From NCBI RefSeq assembly GCF_905220565.1, contig NC_059396.1, positions 4,313,206-4,377,205 of the forward strand: 64,000 bases of DNA, given 5' to 3'. Below the pieces are notes generated by a model. The model did not search any database, was not told the DNA's origin, and was given only the letters and a program-made list of their open reading frames with translations. Source of the stretch: Melitaea cinxia. Lineage: Eukaryota; Arthropoda; Insecta; Lepidoptera; Nymphalidae. The position numbers were made by a program, and so were the translations under genes. Shown here in pieces: positions 44,147 to 58,535 of the stretch; positions within the stretch are counted from its first letter, which is position 1, and the number at the start of each line of letters is the position of its first letter.

Positions 44147-47100
44147 GTGAGTGACCATTCTATATCGATAACTGAAACTATAATCGAAAACCTGTTGGAC
44201 CGCGTCTCAGTCCTGCACAATACAAAATTTGTAGCGTACTCGACCTAACTTAGGGTCTGTTGTATGGCATCGAACAAAAAATATTTATTCGTTAGTGCTC
44301 TTAAACTCTTATGTAATACAATACGTAAATGTCTATAATCTAATTACTTTATTACTAAATCTATCCACTATAAAATATATAAACGTATAATAAATATTTC
44401 TGTCAATGAACGTAAGTATTGCGAAAAAAAAATTTTTTAATTACTCAAAATAGGTACGGTTGTCAAAAAATTTGAAGTGTCTTTGTTTCTCAAAAGACAT
44501 TTATGCAGAACGATTTATCATGGCATTCAAGACGACACGACCGGGATACGTAACGCGTTTCGTCTCATGTCGAAATTGTGCCCGGTTTCAAAAGAAGTTG
44601 CGTAGTTCTATTTGATTGATACACTGTAATCTCTTGTTTTATTCGACCTCTGGTCCAGTCTAATTAGTTTATGAGTGACTAGTTCTTAAAGTCTTATCTA
44701 GTCTTAATGTTAATTCTACATTCATTGCGAACGAACTTGTCATGTCTGAAAGATAAAGTCTGCCAAGATAGAAGTTCTAAAATAATATTATAGGTATTAT
44801 TCAGACAAAGTAAATTTTTTGTTACGTATATATAAAAGTTTTAAGTTATAAATTGTTTCCTATAAATATTAAATCCAGTAGGTAGTCAATTTAAAAGGGT
44901 TCCTTATATCCCACGGGATAGACACCCCATGGAGATAAACCCAGTTCTCAATAATATGCCCACATGGTGTTTCCCTTTCATTCTAATTATTCGATTGATA
45001 CTTAAACCCACTTAATTTAACTCTTACTAGAATTCACACATATTCGTACAACGATAGACAATTATATTTTTTTTACTTGAAAGATAAACAACGATATCAA
45101 TAATAAATGTAACTTTTCTCGTTAAAAACGCCGATGTCAAACTTTATATGTCACGGTCTCGCGCTGCTCTATCGCACTTGTAGGCCATAGCATCGCGTTT
45201 TTTTACAATGTCATGTGTCGACTTTCGCAATATTGCAAACAATACCGTTAATTTCATAGCAAATGAAACAATCGTTACGTGAGACTATCTAGAGATCGAT
45301 CAAAATTATAGTACAGTCATTGTATGTGTCATCGCGTCGCATCGGGTGAGGCATAATTCGAATAAAGCGCGATTTAAGGTAATCGTAATCTTTTCCGCGT
45401 TCGTTTTAATCATGTCAGCACTACGGTGTACATAGAAACCAGTTTGAAAACTCGTTATAACGAACATCCTCGCATATACGTAGGCATCGATTTAGGCAAC
45501 ACAGGATACATAGTAGTAATTCCAGTGCTAACAAAGGCCTATACAGGTATTGTCAAGGCACAGAATAGGCACTTCCCTCGTGAGAACTTGGCAAGGTTAA
45601 GTGTGGCAACGTTATCGTTGCTAAACGCTGAGTATATTTTACAACATCGCCTCTTGCCGACACTGCAGCCACATTTGTACTACATTACGGCGATTATATT
45701 TATTATAAAATCGGTAGGGCAAGTCAAATGTTACGGCTTCCTAAAATCATTCGATACGGATGATATATGAAATGAAACATCTGTGGTAAGTTATTCTGAA
45801 GCATTAAGTATACGTCAAACGTGGATGCCGCATCGAAAATAAGCTTGACCTTCTCATTGACATTGTGAAATAGACGAGTTGATAACGCACCGATCACCGA
45901 ATGTCACAGCGAGGCTAGCGGGGCCCCCTCTTACAGTTTCCCCCCACTAGCTATTACGTTAACACGTAATGGAATAGCATTACAAGTTCATTGCTGGTTT
46001 AACTACAATGCTAATATAGATCGAGTAAACTTAAGCAGTGTTATAATCGCAACGAAAGCGATGTACTAAATATATTTAATTTATCAACGATTTATAATGT
46101 AGATATAATGTAATCGATGATATTTGAATTCTAATTGAATATTCTTTACATTTACTAATGTTTCAAAATTAAAGTTATTTTGTACACAAAGTTTATGGAC
46201 ATCAAATATTGCAGATAAAAATTTGACTTTATATCGACCTATTTTATGAACTTGTCAATAACTTTACATATGTACCCAAGTTATATTATGTAGATAGCTA
46301 TTAGTAAATATTTTGCAACATCTCACGATTAAATAAACGTTGATACCGCTAAGTAGGTTAGCTGCCGTAAACGCATTCGGAGCCAAATATTTTATCAATT
46401 GCCTTAACTATTGCCAGTTCTTATCAACTATTTTTTTCGCAAATACCTACTCGACAAATAGGTCACATTTTATTTTCGTACAACGCCCAAGTTTAGCGCT
46501 TAAATATAATACGCCAATATGTCTGAGACGAATTAAAATACCTACATAATTTCTATGAGTAAAAAAAGAAATAGTTTTACGCACGCGACATGATTCATCA
46601 TTTTTGTTAGTCGGGAAATCAGATTTGATATTTGCGTTTACAATGTCGTCGACATTTCGTGTGACTTTCAAAATAAATGACTGCAGTGAAGCTAAAATAA
46701 CCATTATCAAAATAACTATTCAGTTAACCATATTTTTGTAGATATATATATTATTGATTGAAATAAATTTCTATTTTGTAGGTAATTTCCAACGTGTTTG
46801 TTATAAAGACTCGTCAAAAGACACATCTGTCGTTGGGCATTCCGTTCGTATGAGCATTTACTATTTATTTGCAAAGGGTCAATCTATCGACTTTGATGTT
46901 TAGATATCTTTATTCTCTTTAGAAATAACCCTTTTAAATCAGTTCGTTTTGTATAGCTACTGCGTAGTAATATTTAAGACGGGGAGCTGTATTTATTAAA
47001 CGTTGTTGTATATGATGGTAGTTTCATAAAACGTATTTAAATAGAGTCCGTTTAAGATATTTCAAGAGTAAACTGGTCTAGCCGAGATAATATTTATGCG

Positions 47101-47257
47101 GATTTACTAAATCAAGTAAGCTTTACAAGTTCACTGAGAAAATCGCTCTTTAGTATCGTACATCTTTGAAGTTTTCTGAATAATTATGTTTCATTCATTT
47201 TTTTTTTCATGAATAATCTGAAGCATTTTTGGATATTTATGAAAAATTTTCTTCTAG
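44147..47257 (+). other. tribbles intron 1
   Basis: 3,111 bp from GTGAGT to TTTTCTTCTAG, phase 0. I see no transposon in it. The 114-residue frame at 45426-45770 starts at GTG without an internal ATG near its beginning and resembles no family, so I do not call it a gene. Confidence 0.8.
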
Positions 47258-47547
47258 GTGGTATCGAGAGACTGCAGTAGCCTCCTCCAAGCGCACTACC
47301 GTCTCGACGGTCACCCACATGTGAACCCAATCCACGAAGTACTGGTTGGGGACAAGAGGGTTTACCTTATATTTCCAAAATCGCACTCCGATCTCCATTC
47401 GTATGTGCGGGCGAGGAAAAGGTTGAGAGAGCATGAAGCGCGGAGACTATTTAGACAAATGGCGGAAACCGTAGCAGCGTGTCACGAACAAGGCATCGTC
47501 TTAAGAGATCTCAAGTTGAGGAAGTTCGTCTTCGCTGATCCTCAAAG
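47258..47547 (+). CDS. trbl: Tribbles pseudokinase, coding exon 2
   Basis: Adds about 97 residues (102-198). After K101 it reads VVSRDCSSLLQAHYRLDGHP, then HVNPIHEVLVGDKRVYLIFP (beta-4/beta-5), SDLHSYVRARKRLREHEARR (helix D/E, the best conserved Tribbles signature; compare MHSYVRxxKxLREEEAxxLF) and IVLRDLKLRKFVFAD. In the catalytic loop the HRDLKxxN motif appears as L183-R184-D185-L-K187-L-R-K190, so the histidine and the magnesium-binding asparagine are replaced, as expected for a pseudokinase. The exon is bounded by CTTCTAG | GTGGTA and AAAG | GTGAGT and ends in phase 2. The activation segment, C-lobe, and the MEK- and COP1-binding tail are not in the window, so the gene is cut by its end. 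It splices to 43844-44146. Confidence 0.93.
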
Positions 47548-50500
47548 GTGAGTTTAATTCTGTGGCTATGCCGAGTAATTTATTTACTATATTTTGAATT
47601 TCAAAACTAATTGTGTGGTGCTGATGCGGCGATTAAATATAGTCTAAGCACATACTTGCATTGCTCCTCTTCAGTATTTAAATAAACATACGGTATTACG
47701 CTCGTTGAATAGAACGACGGCTTCCTATCATGATGTTATGTTTTCGCAAGGACTTGATTTAATGTAGAGAAATCTTGCCTAGTATAAATTGCAATCGTTT
47801 GAAATACGACATTATCGCAGTACAACACAGTCAGCCGTTCGGATTGCCGTGTGCTAAATTTTGCCAATGAAATAACTGACGCAACGGTCCCGTACTGACG
47901 ATATCTCTAACTCGCAATCGAAAATCGTTTACCTTGTGTAATTTGTATTGAAAATGCTACCAGCACTTGTATACTTTAGCTACAAAACTACGAACACAGC
48001 TGATGCGACAAAAAACACGTAACAAATGTCATAGAAATCAATTGCACCTTTTAGGGTTCTGTACCTACAGAAAAAAAAAACTGTATATCCTTCTGCCATA
48101 AGGCGCATTGTATGTAACGACTATGTACATACTACGGTCGCTATAACGCCATTTAAAGTGTAGAAGAAACGTCTTTAATAAGTGTTTTTAGAAACTTCAA
48201 TATTGAACACTGTAGTACGGAACCATACGTGTGCAACTGTGACTGCATCTTGCTCTGTTTTTTTTCACTCCGCCCACTAAGGAGCCCGTGAGAAAAGTGT
48301 TTTGAAGTAACAAATACGTCGGAAACGGAAACGATCCTTGTATGGAACAGTTCGTTATTTCCTTTCTATTCGATAACGTCGTATAAAATGATAAGGGAGC
48401 ATTCATTGATTACGTGTGGTGTTTTCGAGCGAAATTTCACTGAATCTTACGTCTGAGAGAGGGCGGTCTAAGTAAATATCACGTATTTTTTCCCCGCAAG
48501 AAACTGTATAAAATTGCGAGAAAACTAGGTTAAATTAAGTAAAAATGTTTCTTCACTAAAATATAACTAAATCATACACAATAATATTCATCGCGGTTTA
48601 ATTAGTTATACACTGTTAGAATAATTTATTAACTATTTATAAATAAATTCATTTGTTTGGAAACAATTTATTCATTTATTAAATTAAATGAATAATTAAA
48701 GTACTTTTCTAACATTATTCGTTAATTATTAATAAATATTTCTTAACAGTAAATACATATTTTTATAAAATATTAGTAATATACTTGAACGAATAGAATT
48801 TTGTATTGAAGTTATGGTGGAATACAATATTTTAAAGTAAAATTTAATTTAAAAAAAATCTCATGTGAGAATCGGGGAGGTGGTCGAGTTAATCTCACGA
48901 CATCTCACCACGGAGAGAGGGGGCTCGAAAAATCGCCAAAAGTCTCAAGTAATAAATGTATGCCTCCTATACCGATATCAAGGAATTCATTACAACAATT
49001 ATACAATGCGTGATAAACTACCTACTCGCGTTATGTTCTTGCACTTCCCATAGTCCTCTTGTGAAACGGACCGACGCGTAGTAACATACACAGACAAGAC
49101 CGATCAATAAAAAATATACACTATATTGAACAAGAATTGCAGTAAAGGCGAAAATATTACAAATAATTACTCAACGGCTTTATTAATTACAAGCAACCGG
49201 TAGGAACCGGCGGATTTTCGACTTTTGAAACGTTATCTGGCCTCCATTGTTGCGAATATCTCCGGCAATGCTAGCGATTCAAGGCGAACGGTGTCATTGC
49301 TGCGTACAATACAATCGGGTCAAGGGTGAGCGGCGCTGCGCCCGCGCTCACGCACTATCAGAAGACCCCTATGTATTAGCCTGACGTACCTGCCACCCTT
49401 ATTCGATCACCTGATCCCAACCAACTCCCTAATAAAAATACAACAAAAATTCATGTTATGCACCCTTTACTATAACATACCTTTAAACTTTTAAGAAAGC
49501 TTCATCATTCACCTGTCCCGCATACCGACCCTTGTATTGTTTGTTAATCTTAAGAGATTCTTTATTTGATAACAAATCCAATCTTAATTTAATTTTCTAA
49601 TAATGCAATAGAATTTAAACAATTCGATGAGATTCCTTTATTTGGTCGCTTTAATTTAGCCTTATCGGCTTCCCACGATAGGGGCAACAACCCAACTTTA
49701 GCACATTGAGCTCTCTTTGACATCCAGACCGTGACATCTCGACCGAAACAATTTCGATTACGCCCCCCACAGACTTCAGTCTTCACAATAATGGCTTCTA
49801 TGACCTGCAGCTACTTTCATTTGTCTCCAATGACATTCGATTTTTAAAATGCCTTTATAACAAATAGTAAAACAAAAACGATCTAAAATAAAAGCCACTA
49901 CTTGCTACGTAACGAAATTTCGCCGTGTCTATATTTACGCAACAGTATTAACTCAGTCCACTTTTGAGTGGACAGACGGTAAAAAAGGGAAAATTTAATA
50001 CCCTTCAGCGGAGTATCATCAAAGCGAACGTTGTCAAAAGCGTCGTTTCGCGATGCGAAACGGTACCATGGCTCAAATGTAAAAACTTTTGCTTCACCTT
50101 TTACGTAATAGCAGAGCCGCAGAGCCAAGTACGCCGTGACTTGAGAAGCCTTTTCAAAGTTACTACTCAAAGCGGGAATGTTTTGCATTTGGTTATTACA
50201 CGAAAAGCCTGAATCCTAAAATGAATACTGTATACATTTTCTTTATGAAAAACTTTCATTAAATTATTTATGATTAGAAAATCATGCTATGTTGTAGTGT
50301 AATTTTTTCCCATGTCTTCTAAGAAAAATATGTAACCGTTAACAAAGTAGATAAGCGATCCCGCAGATGCGGGTCCAGTTCTGCCATGTGTCATTTCAGA
50401 AAGGAAATGTTAGTTTTTGTTTTTAAGATATTAACGGACCGCTCCATGTCAGGTAGCCAGCTGTACGACAGGATCTTGACCCAAAGCCATCTCCCGTTAA

Positions 50501-53500
50501 TGGGCGTGTGTCTAATTTTCCCAGAGAATTTTAGTAATCTGATTAAACAGCCGGCAAAATTACATTTGCATACTGACAGCTGACCTTGCCTACCCCTAAT
50601 AAATTCTAATGATTGTGTACATGCCGCAGTGGTCAAGATTATTCCTTGGTCTTTCTTTACAATCGTGAGAATGGTCACATGTCTGATTATGGAAGGTGCA
50701 ACACGAGCAAGTGACCTGCCCTTCGACCTCCGTTCTCACGTCTCACGTATAAAGGCACCCCTGATTATAAATTCGAGTCATCCGACGGACTCCACGCCGT
50801 GATATCCCGTGATTTCGCACCGTCTCAAAGGTAAATAAGAACATTAATATTGATTCCGCGTTTCTTTGAAGCTTTGAAATAGATTGTTACGGTCCCCGTC
50901 CGTAGTTTTTCTCATCCTTTGAAAGTGAGACTGAATGAAATTATTTCTCTCGACCTTACGATCACTTTTATTGAGTTTCTAACAAGAATCTTCGACAAAA
51001 CTTCCACTATATTTTGTGATGAATAATAAATTTATGTTCTGATTTTATATAAAATGTTCATTTTGTACTTTCTCTTGACTGTACGAATTTCGTTACGAAA
51101 CTGACTAGTATCTAATAGACCTATAACGAAGCAACGAAATTTATGTTGCTTGGACGATTAATACTTTCACTCAGAAGAATGCACGAATGCTTTAAGTTAA
51201 CTAGATACACGTAAAGATATTTAAAGGAAGTCTCAATCAATAGCATCCGGACAAGTATGTATTTAAGGTCGATTGAAACTGACAACGCAGGTAGCAAAGT
51301 TTTGATCCCGCGAGATTATTCATAGTTCACTTCAATTTACTTTTTTGTATTTTTTGTGCGGTTGCTTTATATTCTTATAAAATATAAAATTTAATGATTA
51401 CCATGCAATATATGATAATAACCCTATGTAGAAATATATAAAATGTGTTATTCTAAATTTTTATGTAAATTATTTTAATGTACATTTTAAGTGAAGTAAC
51501 CGTAACAACCGGCAGACAAATAACACCGGAAGTACGATTTAGAAAAAAAAAAAAACCAAATTGACCCTTGCAATAATTGTTATTTTTTTTTTCAATCGAC
51601 GTAAATTGGATACATGCTATGTCGAACCAGACAAGGTGGAGCCTGCGATTACCAGTCGCTAGTAAATACAACGAACCATTATAACCTTTGTAAACAATCT
51701 CAGGTATAAAATATTGTCCTCGACGTATTGTTCGAGTGCATCCCGCCTACTCCACGCCAAAATAATAATACAACCGATCCAGGTAACAAAACAAAACCCA
51801 TGATTTTTTGCGTAACGCGGTGCTCAGAAACGGGTCGGATGATCGCAGACATCGCAAACAATAACGAGCTCACACGATACGGCTTTTGATTACGATTATG
51901 CAACTCGATACATATTTAATAACGCCGAGTATCAAAAATTTTTCATTTGAAAACGACTAATGTCCGTTTTGTAGCGGATAGCGGATAAACTATAAATATT
52001 TTCTAAGCGTATGTTTTCGTGTCGCGAAATGATATTGGCATGTCTGCGACGCTAACGGGACGTGATATTTATGACTATGACTGCGCTGGCACTCTCTAGC
52101 GGATGTGCCAAATCGGTTCGCGATAGACCCGGCAGACGCCGTCGCGTCGCATTCCGGCCCGGCCACCTCCTGCACTATATTTCCATCAAAATCAAAACCT
52201 ACTTTCTAATCAATTTACTTTATTAATTAACGAACACGCGTACGTAAACATACATAAGCCAAATATCAAATTGAGAATTTATTTTGCCCGGGGCCGTAGT
52301 CGATATATATCTGCATAGTTCGCCTGCACCCACATTGACTATTTTGAAAACGTTTTGAAACCATGTTGCCAAAGGATCGTGGTGTAAGACACCGCTACGT
52401 TACAGCGACGCATTTGCATAATACCGGGCGCTCAGCAAAACACCCGTATCTGTACGTCTTTTAGTTTCGACAGTTGTATTACTTCAATGAGACGCAAAAG
52501 GTATTGTTTGAATTGCATAACTACACTCGACCCTTGGTAACGATTTTGGAACGAAACATAAAACAGCGTAATTTCTATTGGCACCGGACGCGGCGCCTAC
52601 GTCCACGCTATTAAAGTTATGTTGATGCGATTACGCTTCTAGTTTACTTTTGCACGACATGATTCAGGCGTGCCGGAATTCAGACGTTTATGTTATTCGT
52701 TTTGGGGCGTTTGCTCGTGGCCTCGGTCGACTTGCGGCTGCTGAGGTCGTGAACAACTGTGCCAATGTCGCTGGCGTCGACGCTGCACTGCCTCTTCGCT
52801 CGTGCGGAACCGATGCTTTAAACATTTAAAAAACAATCATGCATGTTAGCACGTCATGCGATTATAAAAAGGAAAGGTCATTTCAATTACTGTCCGACCG
52901 ATGAAAACAGAAATGCTTTCGTATTATTCAGACACCTACACCTCTCCTCATTCCGTAAATAAATGAGTCGGACGAGGACGAGGCAGTGTTCGTCACTACT
53001 ATAAATAACGCATGTTCGCACCTTTTTTGGTGATACGAAAACACCGGATGCGGCTACCGGACGTGGACATAGTGCATTGATCTCGAGCAAGCATCACCAC
53101 TACTTATTACTCAAAACACAATGCGAACGTCATTCGGAGAAATAAATTGCCGGACATCATCGGATCTTATGTACAAAAGAACACTTTTTCAGATATATTT
53201 AAATGGTTTAAATTTCAAACACCTGCTCAAAAGAGATGGAAATGCTTCATGTATTGCGATTTGATATATATTTTTTTTATATTAAAGTATTACGAATTAT
53301 TTCTGTCCGTATCTTCGCTCATTTTGAAAACTTTCAACTATTAAATCGATCTGGTTGCGTAAAACAAAGGTCTGCAAAACCTTGTGCAAGCGTTGTTCGG
53401 CGCGCCTGCGTATGGCTACATATCTGCGGATTTGCGTAATTTTGCACTTATCCGCCGATACACCCGTACGTTGTGCCACGTTCCGTTTGCCTATGTCTGT

Positions 53501-54220
53501 CACTTGTATTCAGATCGATTGTCTTTAAGCTTTTGTCAACCCTTAAAAGTTTTCGATCATATTTGTTTTTTTTTCTCAGTTGACATATTTTTTATATCTA
53601 CAAAAGTGTTTATAATACAACCGAAATCAATTTTATCAGACAGATAGTGACCTGTACATAGATTTTGTAACTTACAAGAGCTTCTGTTTATTTGTTTAAT
53701 TTGAAACTAAATAATAGCGGTAATAAAAACAATACAAAAACCTTTAAAGAACCAAGTGCACATGATCAACCCTAAACCCATAAACGATGGGTGCATTCAC
53801 ATTGACCCAAGCAAAAAATATGCGCGTGCCGGCACTTAGGGACGAGTCTTGTTTTTACTACGCCCTCAGAATACCGTCTCACAAGAGCGCTCATCGATAA
53901 CTAAGGGACGCCTAAAATGGACTCACTCACAGCCAAGACACGCGTCTACCATTTCTTTACGATTATTTTTATTTAACACCGTTCCATTTCGTTCCATACG
54001 AATTGTTATGAGAAATCACTCCCTAGCAACAAATCCCAGCATTATTACGCTGTCTGCTTTATTTTCCCATATTTTTGTTCCACTCTAACGCTAGCTCCAA
54101 CCACTCGCCGCTGCATATCCGCGTCGCTAAGGTCGCTGACCGATGAAACTCATCTACCGTAACTAAAAACATAAATCTTTGAATTTATTGATAAGCTCTA
54201 GGACCAAATTATATTTTTTA
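47548..54220 (+). other. tribbles intron 2, proximal part
   Basis: Starts GTGAGTTT. Compared with the region before 42 kb it has few recognisable repeats and scattered GC-richer blocks (49310-49360, 52100-52180, 52680-52810). Near 49327-49352 GTGAGCG and CGCTCAC form a 7-bp stem. At 50748 TATAAAG is followed 77 bp later by CAAAG | GTAAAT, possibly a promoter with a short leader exon. Open frames in this stretch show no known domain, and I found no further tribbles exon. Confidence 0.55.
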
Positions 54221-54359
54221 AGTAAAACTTCTTTACGCACGCTTGACTTGGGGAGTAAGCCGGTGAATGCGTGACGAGATCGTTACGAAAAATGTAATCG
54301 AGCAAGGCGAACGGACTTTGAGCGGGAGATATGTCAGATAGATCTAAAGAAGTTTTACT
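54221..54359. mobile_element. MITE with 15-bp terminal inverted repeats
   Basis: AGTAAAACTTCTTTA (54221-54235) and TAAAGAAGTTTTACT (54345-54359) are perfect inverted ends. The interior GCACGCTTGACTTGGGGAGT, AAGCCGGTGAATGCG and CGTTACGAAAAATGT recurs inverted at 60400-60550. Non-coding; the frame at 54198-54467 is part of it. Confidence 0.8.
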
Positions 54360-55656
54360 GCAGTAGCTTGGTTTAAAGCACGATCGTTTTTTAATTAAAT
54401 ACTGACAGCAAAAACTTTCCAATGATATAATTGAAATAATCACTCCTATTTCAATCGGTATTACCAAAGAAAAATAATATTACTTAAGACTTTACAAACT
54501 TCTAAAAATAAACTTTAGAAACAACACATTGAAACTTGAAAACGATACGCAAAGTAATTTCGAATAATTACCCAATAATTGGTCTCCAAGTTATATAGGA
54601 CTTTCTTTGCTCTGTATAAAAGACTCTTCAAAATATCGATTAAAGCTGTGGTCACGGTTAAAAATAAAACTCGTGCTTTCAAAACAACAATGTAACGATG
54701 AATCAAAATAAGGCACGATTGTGACAAATGCCTTTCGAGGGAGCGAATGCGTCATTGCATTTGGTGACGTCATCGAGAGGGATGGTATAAAAACCGAAGG
54801 GCGATAGTAGAGGGTTCGAGATGAATCATAGATGCTTCTAACAGGTCACCACCCTCAGCTATTTATAACTCCCCTTGATATCGGTTCAAAATAAAATTTT
54901 ACCCTCTAAAATACCTGTGCCACAAATAGTAACATGAAACACGGAGGCACATATAAGCCAGAGAGTAACCGACGTACGTATACAATACCTGTGTTTATTT
55001 ATAATTACAAAATTACAATAGCGTTTTACAACAACGACGCACCATGCAATGTTTCTACGTGCTAAGTATGAGTTTTTACTACTTCAAACTGTCCTAATTA
55101 CTAGTCAAGCAAGAACTTCTCATAATTTTGAAATAAAAACTAGTCATGTGTAAACATCAAGCAAAAAAAAACGAACTCGCATTCTGTCGTTTATTTTGCG
55201 CACAAAAACTGCAATAAAAATATTCAACATTTTTCTATGAAACGTTTCGAGCAATAGAATCCGAACTGCACAAAAATACTTTTAGTAATAAGACCGACCC
55301 TGCTACCGTTACCGTACTGGTAGCGTATACGTTCAAGTAGGTACTTTAGCTCCCAATAAAACTGCATCCAGCTTGGAGTACGTACATCAACTCATGATAT
55401 CGTAATCGAAAACATATAGCCAAAAGTCTTTTGTTGATTTCGATTCAGTGATATAAAAAAAGTCCTACAAAAGAAATTATTTCAAATAATATATTTATAT
55501 ACAGTAGAATCCGGTTATAACGACGGCCAAGGAACCGGTGATATTACGTCTTACTAACCAGAAAGCTTACTAAACGAACTAATTTTTTTTATTATATTAT
55601 ATTTATTATTATTATTATTATTTTAGCTAAAATAATGCGTTTTTTAGGTTTTATGT
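54360..55656 (+). other. tribbles intron 2; CRE-TATA motif pair at 54765-54793
   Basis: TGACGTCA (54765-54772) lies 13 bp before TATAAAAA (54786-54793) in a locally GC-richer stretch. No frame of useful length follows. CGGTTATAACGACGGCCAAG at about 55512 resembles a Tigger-like end. Nothing else recognised. Confidence 0.35.
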
Positions 55657-55686
55657 ATAGTGGAATATTACAGGCTGAAGCGTGAA
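55657..55686 (+). mobile_element. SINE tail fragment
   Basis: AGTGGAATATTACAGGCTGA, the last 20 or so bases of the common SINE, without its body. Confidence 0.65.
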
Positions 55687-55854
55687 CCGAGATGTTCGAT
55701 CAGAAGTGCACGTTCTTATTTTGGTACTGAAGTTACATCTTTTTTAGTAGAAATACTAGGTAGTCCATTGTGGGTTCCTACGACAAAGTTTAATTTATCT
55801 AACATGAATATACACAAAAGAAAGTGATTGTTTTAACGATACGATTCAGCCGGT

Positions 55855-56160
55855 AACATTCCACAACTGCGCAAAGGCCTCTTTCCCCATGTATGTGTGA
55901 AGGATATGAGATTAATCCACCACGCTGCTACACAGCGGATTGGCGGATATATTCCCTTGTAACGATTACTATCAGGTATTTATGATAACAACCTGACAAC
56001 TTAACGTGCGCTCCGAGGCACGTTAGTGCGATTCACAAGTACAGACATTAAAACCGAAAAGAAATATTTATACAAATACAAATATGCATCCCGAGTAGGA
56101 ATCGAATACGTATACTTACGTCGCTTATGTGGTTAGTCGTACTAATCGGACTACTGTACT
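55855..56160 (-). mobile_element. SINE, diverged
   Basis: Reverse copy: GGCCTCTTTCCCCATGTATG, ATTAATCCACCACGCTGCT, GCGGATTGGCGGATATATTC and CGATTACTATCAGGTATTTA, then the head with TATGCATCCCGAGTAGGAAT CGAAT (B box). It belongs to the sub-type of 5904-6186. Confidence 0.75.
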
Positions 56161-58535
56161 TGTTAGAGAATAAAGCTAAACAGGCATATAAAACAAGAAT
56201 TCTTTTGGGATCATCCGCAGACAGAGGGGTTTTTTTTTTGTTTTTTTTTTTTTTTGACAGAGCAATTTCGGTCGTACTTATATTCATTTGAGTAAATAAT
56301 ATCCGACTTTTCCACCTACGCGATACGTTGGCTCAGAAAATATTTTCTGCGCAGGCGGTAGCCAAATATAATTTCGTACGCGAAATTCCATTTTAATATT
56401 TCTCGAACATCGATGCATGGTATGGAACCCACGCAAAAAGGTATTCAATGTTCTAAAAATGCTATCTATTACGATAAAACACAAAAGTATAATTTACACA
56501 ATGAAATATTAATTATTTGCATAGTCAAAGCAAAGTAAAACATTTGTGTATCAATATACAAATATAATAAATAAATAAAAACAAATCCCAACCAATAACA
56601 GGACTAAATGAAATAGAAGGCAGCCAATTTCCCTGTGTGTCGAGCGTTTACCTCGAGTCTGGCGTCGAAAAAAAAACAAAACACAACCGGTCTGCGAATG
56701 GCCAGAATTGCGATTAACCCTTCAAACCCGATGCGTCGTCACTAAAAATACTTGACGTCTGCGTCTGCTGTATGAACTTTATTTTTTGCGTATCGCTTTT
56801 CATATCATATGCATGATAATTTATTTGCTACTCGATTTTAAATAAAAATTCCTTAACCACAAAATGTCGCCAAAATATTTTGTTTAAACAATTTGATATT
56901 CGTTTTCCTCAAACTTGTTTGCCGTGTTTATCTTTTGACGATGTATTCATAATTAGTAGTGTCACTTTAATTTTGTTTACCAAACGAATGAATTTTATCT
57001 TTGACTGCTTTGTATGTTGGCGCCTGTGTTTTCGATCGGTAATGAGTTGGACATTACGTGTAACTGCTCACGTCTGCGTCTTAACAATAGACTATAATGT
57101 ACATTTCTTACTAATCGAGTCACGGGCGTCTGCCCTATAAAGAACTTCCTGTTTTAGTACACAATTGACTTTTTAGTACTAACCTTGATATTGAATCTAC
57201 TTAAACCTTCTATTTGTATTCCCATAAGACCAGGCGCAAAATATACATCGGCTCAAATACAAACAACCTAAAAGAATTGCGTCTTTTTGACTAAATTTAT
57301 AACAATTTTAAAATTTTGTAATATTACATTAGTTACTTCGTATAAATTTTTATGTGCCTTTCGCGATAATAGCAGGAAATAATAACACATTTACAAACAC
57401 GTTTTATAGATTTTATCTAGACTCTAGGCATAAGGTTATCTTTGTTATCGTGTGCATAGACTTAAATACGTAAGTACAAAAATAAAGCGAAATTATATTG
57501 ATGATAAGTATTTCCCTCGACCTCAAAGTGCTAACAAAAATAAATGATGTACCTATTTAGAGTATCCGTGTTATTGGAAATTACCTCTGATAAACAAAAT
57601 AAACTAATCAGAATGGTGTCATTTGCCTAACGAGTTATTTACCAACCTTTAGCCGATGAAGATAAATACATAAATTCGTCATAATAAACTCTGACTTAAC
57701 ATGCAACCACCAAGTGAGCAGTATTAAGTGGAACACTATTAAGCAATTTTATAATATTGGGGGGACAGAGACGCGTCATTTTCGTAGCGTAGGCGCATCC
57801 TAATCTCGTGTGACGTAACGATGGTTCACGGCCATCAAGAGGAAATGACGCACGGCCTGCCAACATTACGAAACAATTTCCCATTGCCAAAACAAAACAC
57901 GTGATCGAATACCTGAATGAACTACACAAAGTGTTTACATACATCCTCTGAAAAGATCGGAGGAAAAGTAAAATTTTATGTAAAGTTAAATGAAGTAAAT
58001 ATTGCTGAAAATATAAATACGATAACATTTAAATAAACATGCGACATTTTAATTAATTAGATAAAAAGAAATGTCATCTTTTTATAATGTTTCAAGAACT
58101 TAAAAATTACTAATTAAAATCGAGGGCAGTATTTATGTACATAATAATTATACAGTGAATATTATAGTGAACTCAGAAAGCTCGCTTCTTTAATTGCAGC
58201 CGGCTAACTATGTCCTAGACCGGTTCTGCTGTTTCATGGCCTGGCAATATTTTCAACTGTCAAACCTACTCGAAATCGATTAATGAAACTTGACTCGTAA
58301 TACGGTAGAATACGATCTAAATTTCTTTGTCTTTGTTCCAATGTTAATAAACAACTAATTTATAGTCGCACACTTCTTATTCTGTTGCCTGTAAAACACA
58401 AGCTCGGTGCAATAACCAGATTTGTTGCATAGAAGTTTGAAGTCGTGAACTGTTATGGTTTTCTTTGTACTGGCGTTTCTTAGAAAATTACTCATAGTAA
58501 TGAACCAAATGAAACCATTCAAAGTAAGTGACTCC
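56161..58535 (+). other. tribbles intron 2, unrecognised sequence
   Basis: No repeat or exon recognised. A GC-richer block lies at 57755-57860. Frames at 56048-56287, 56880-57140 and 57696-58028 show no domain. Confidence 0.4.

Noticed and set aside
44147..44248. read-through extension of tribbles exon 1
   Set aside because: A consensus donor lies at 44147 and the kinase homology resumes in phase at 47258. The extension has no similarity to Tribbles.
45426..45770. 114-codon open frame in tribbles intron 1
   Set aside because: It begins with GTG, has no early ATG, shows no domain, and lies in a spliced intron.
54198..54467. frames here and at 60357-60599 share a SQACVK-like stretch
   Set aside because: The similarity comes from the shared MITE sequence. 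The frames diverge by indels and do not suggest a protein family.
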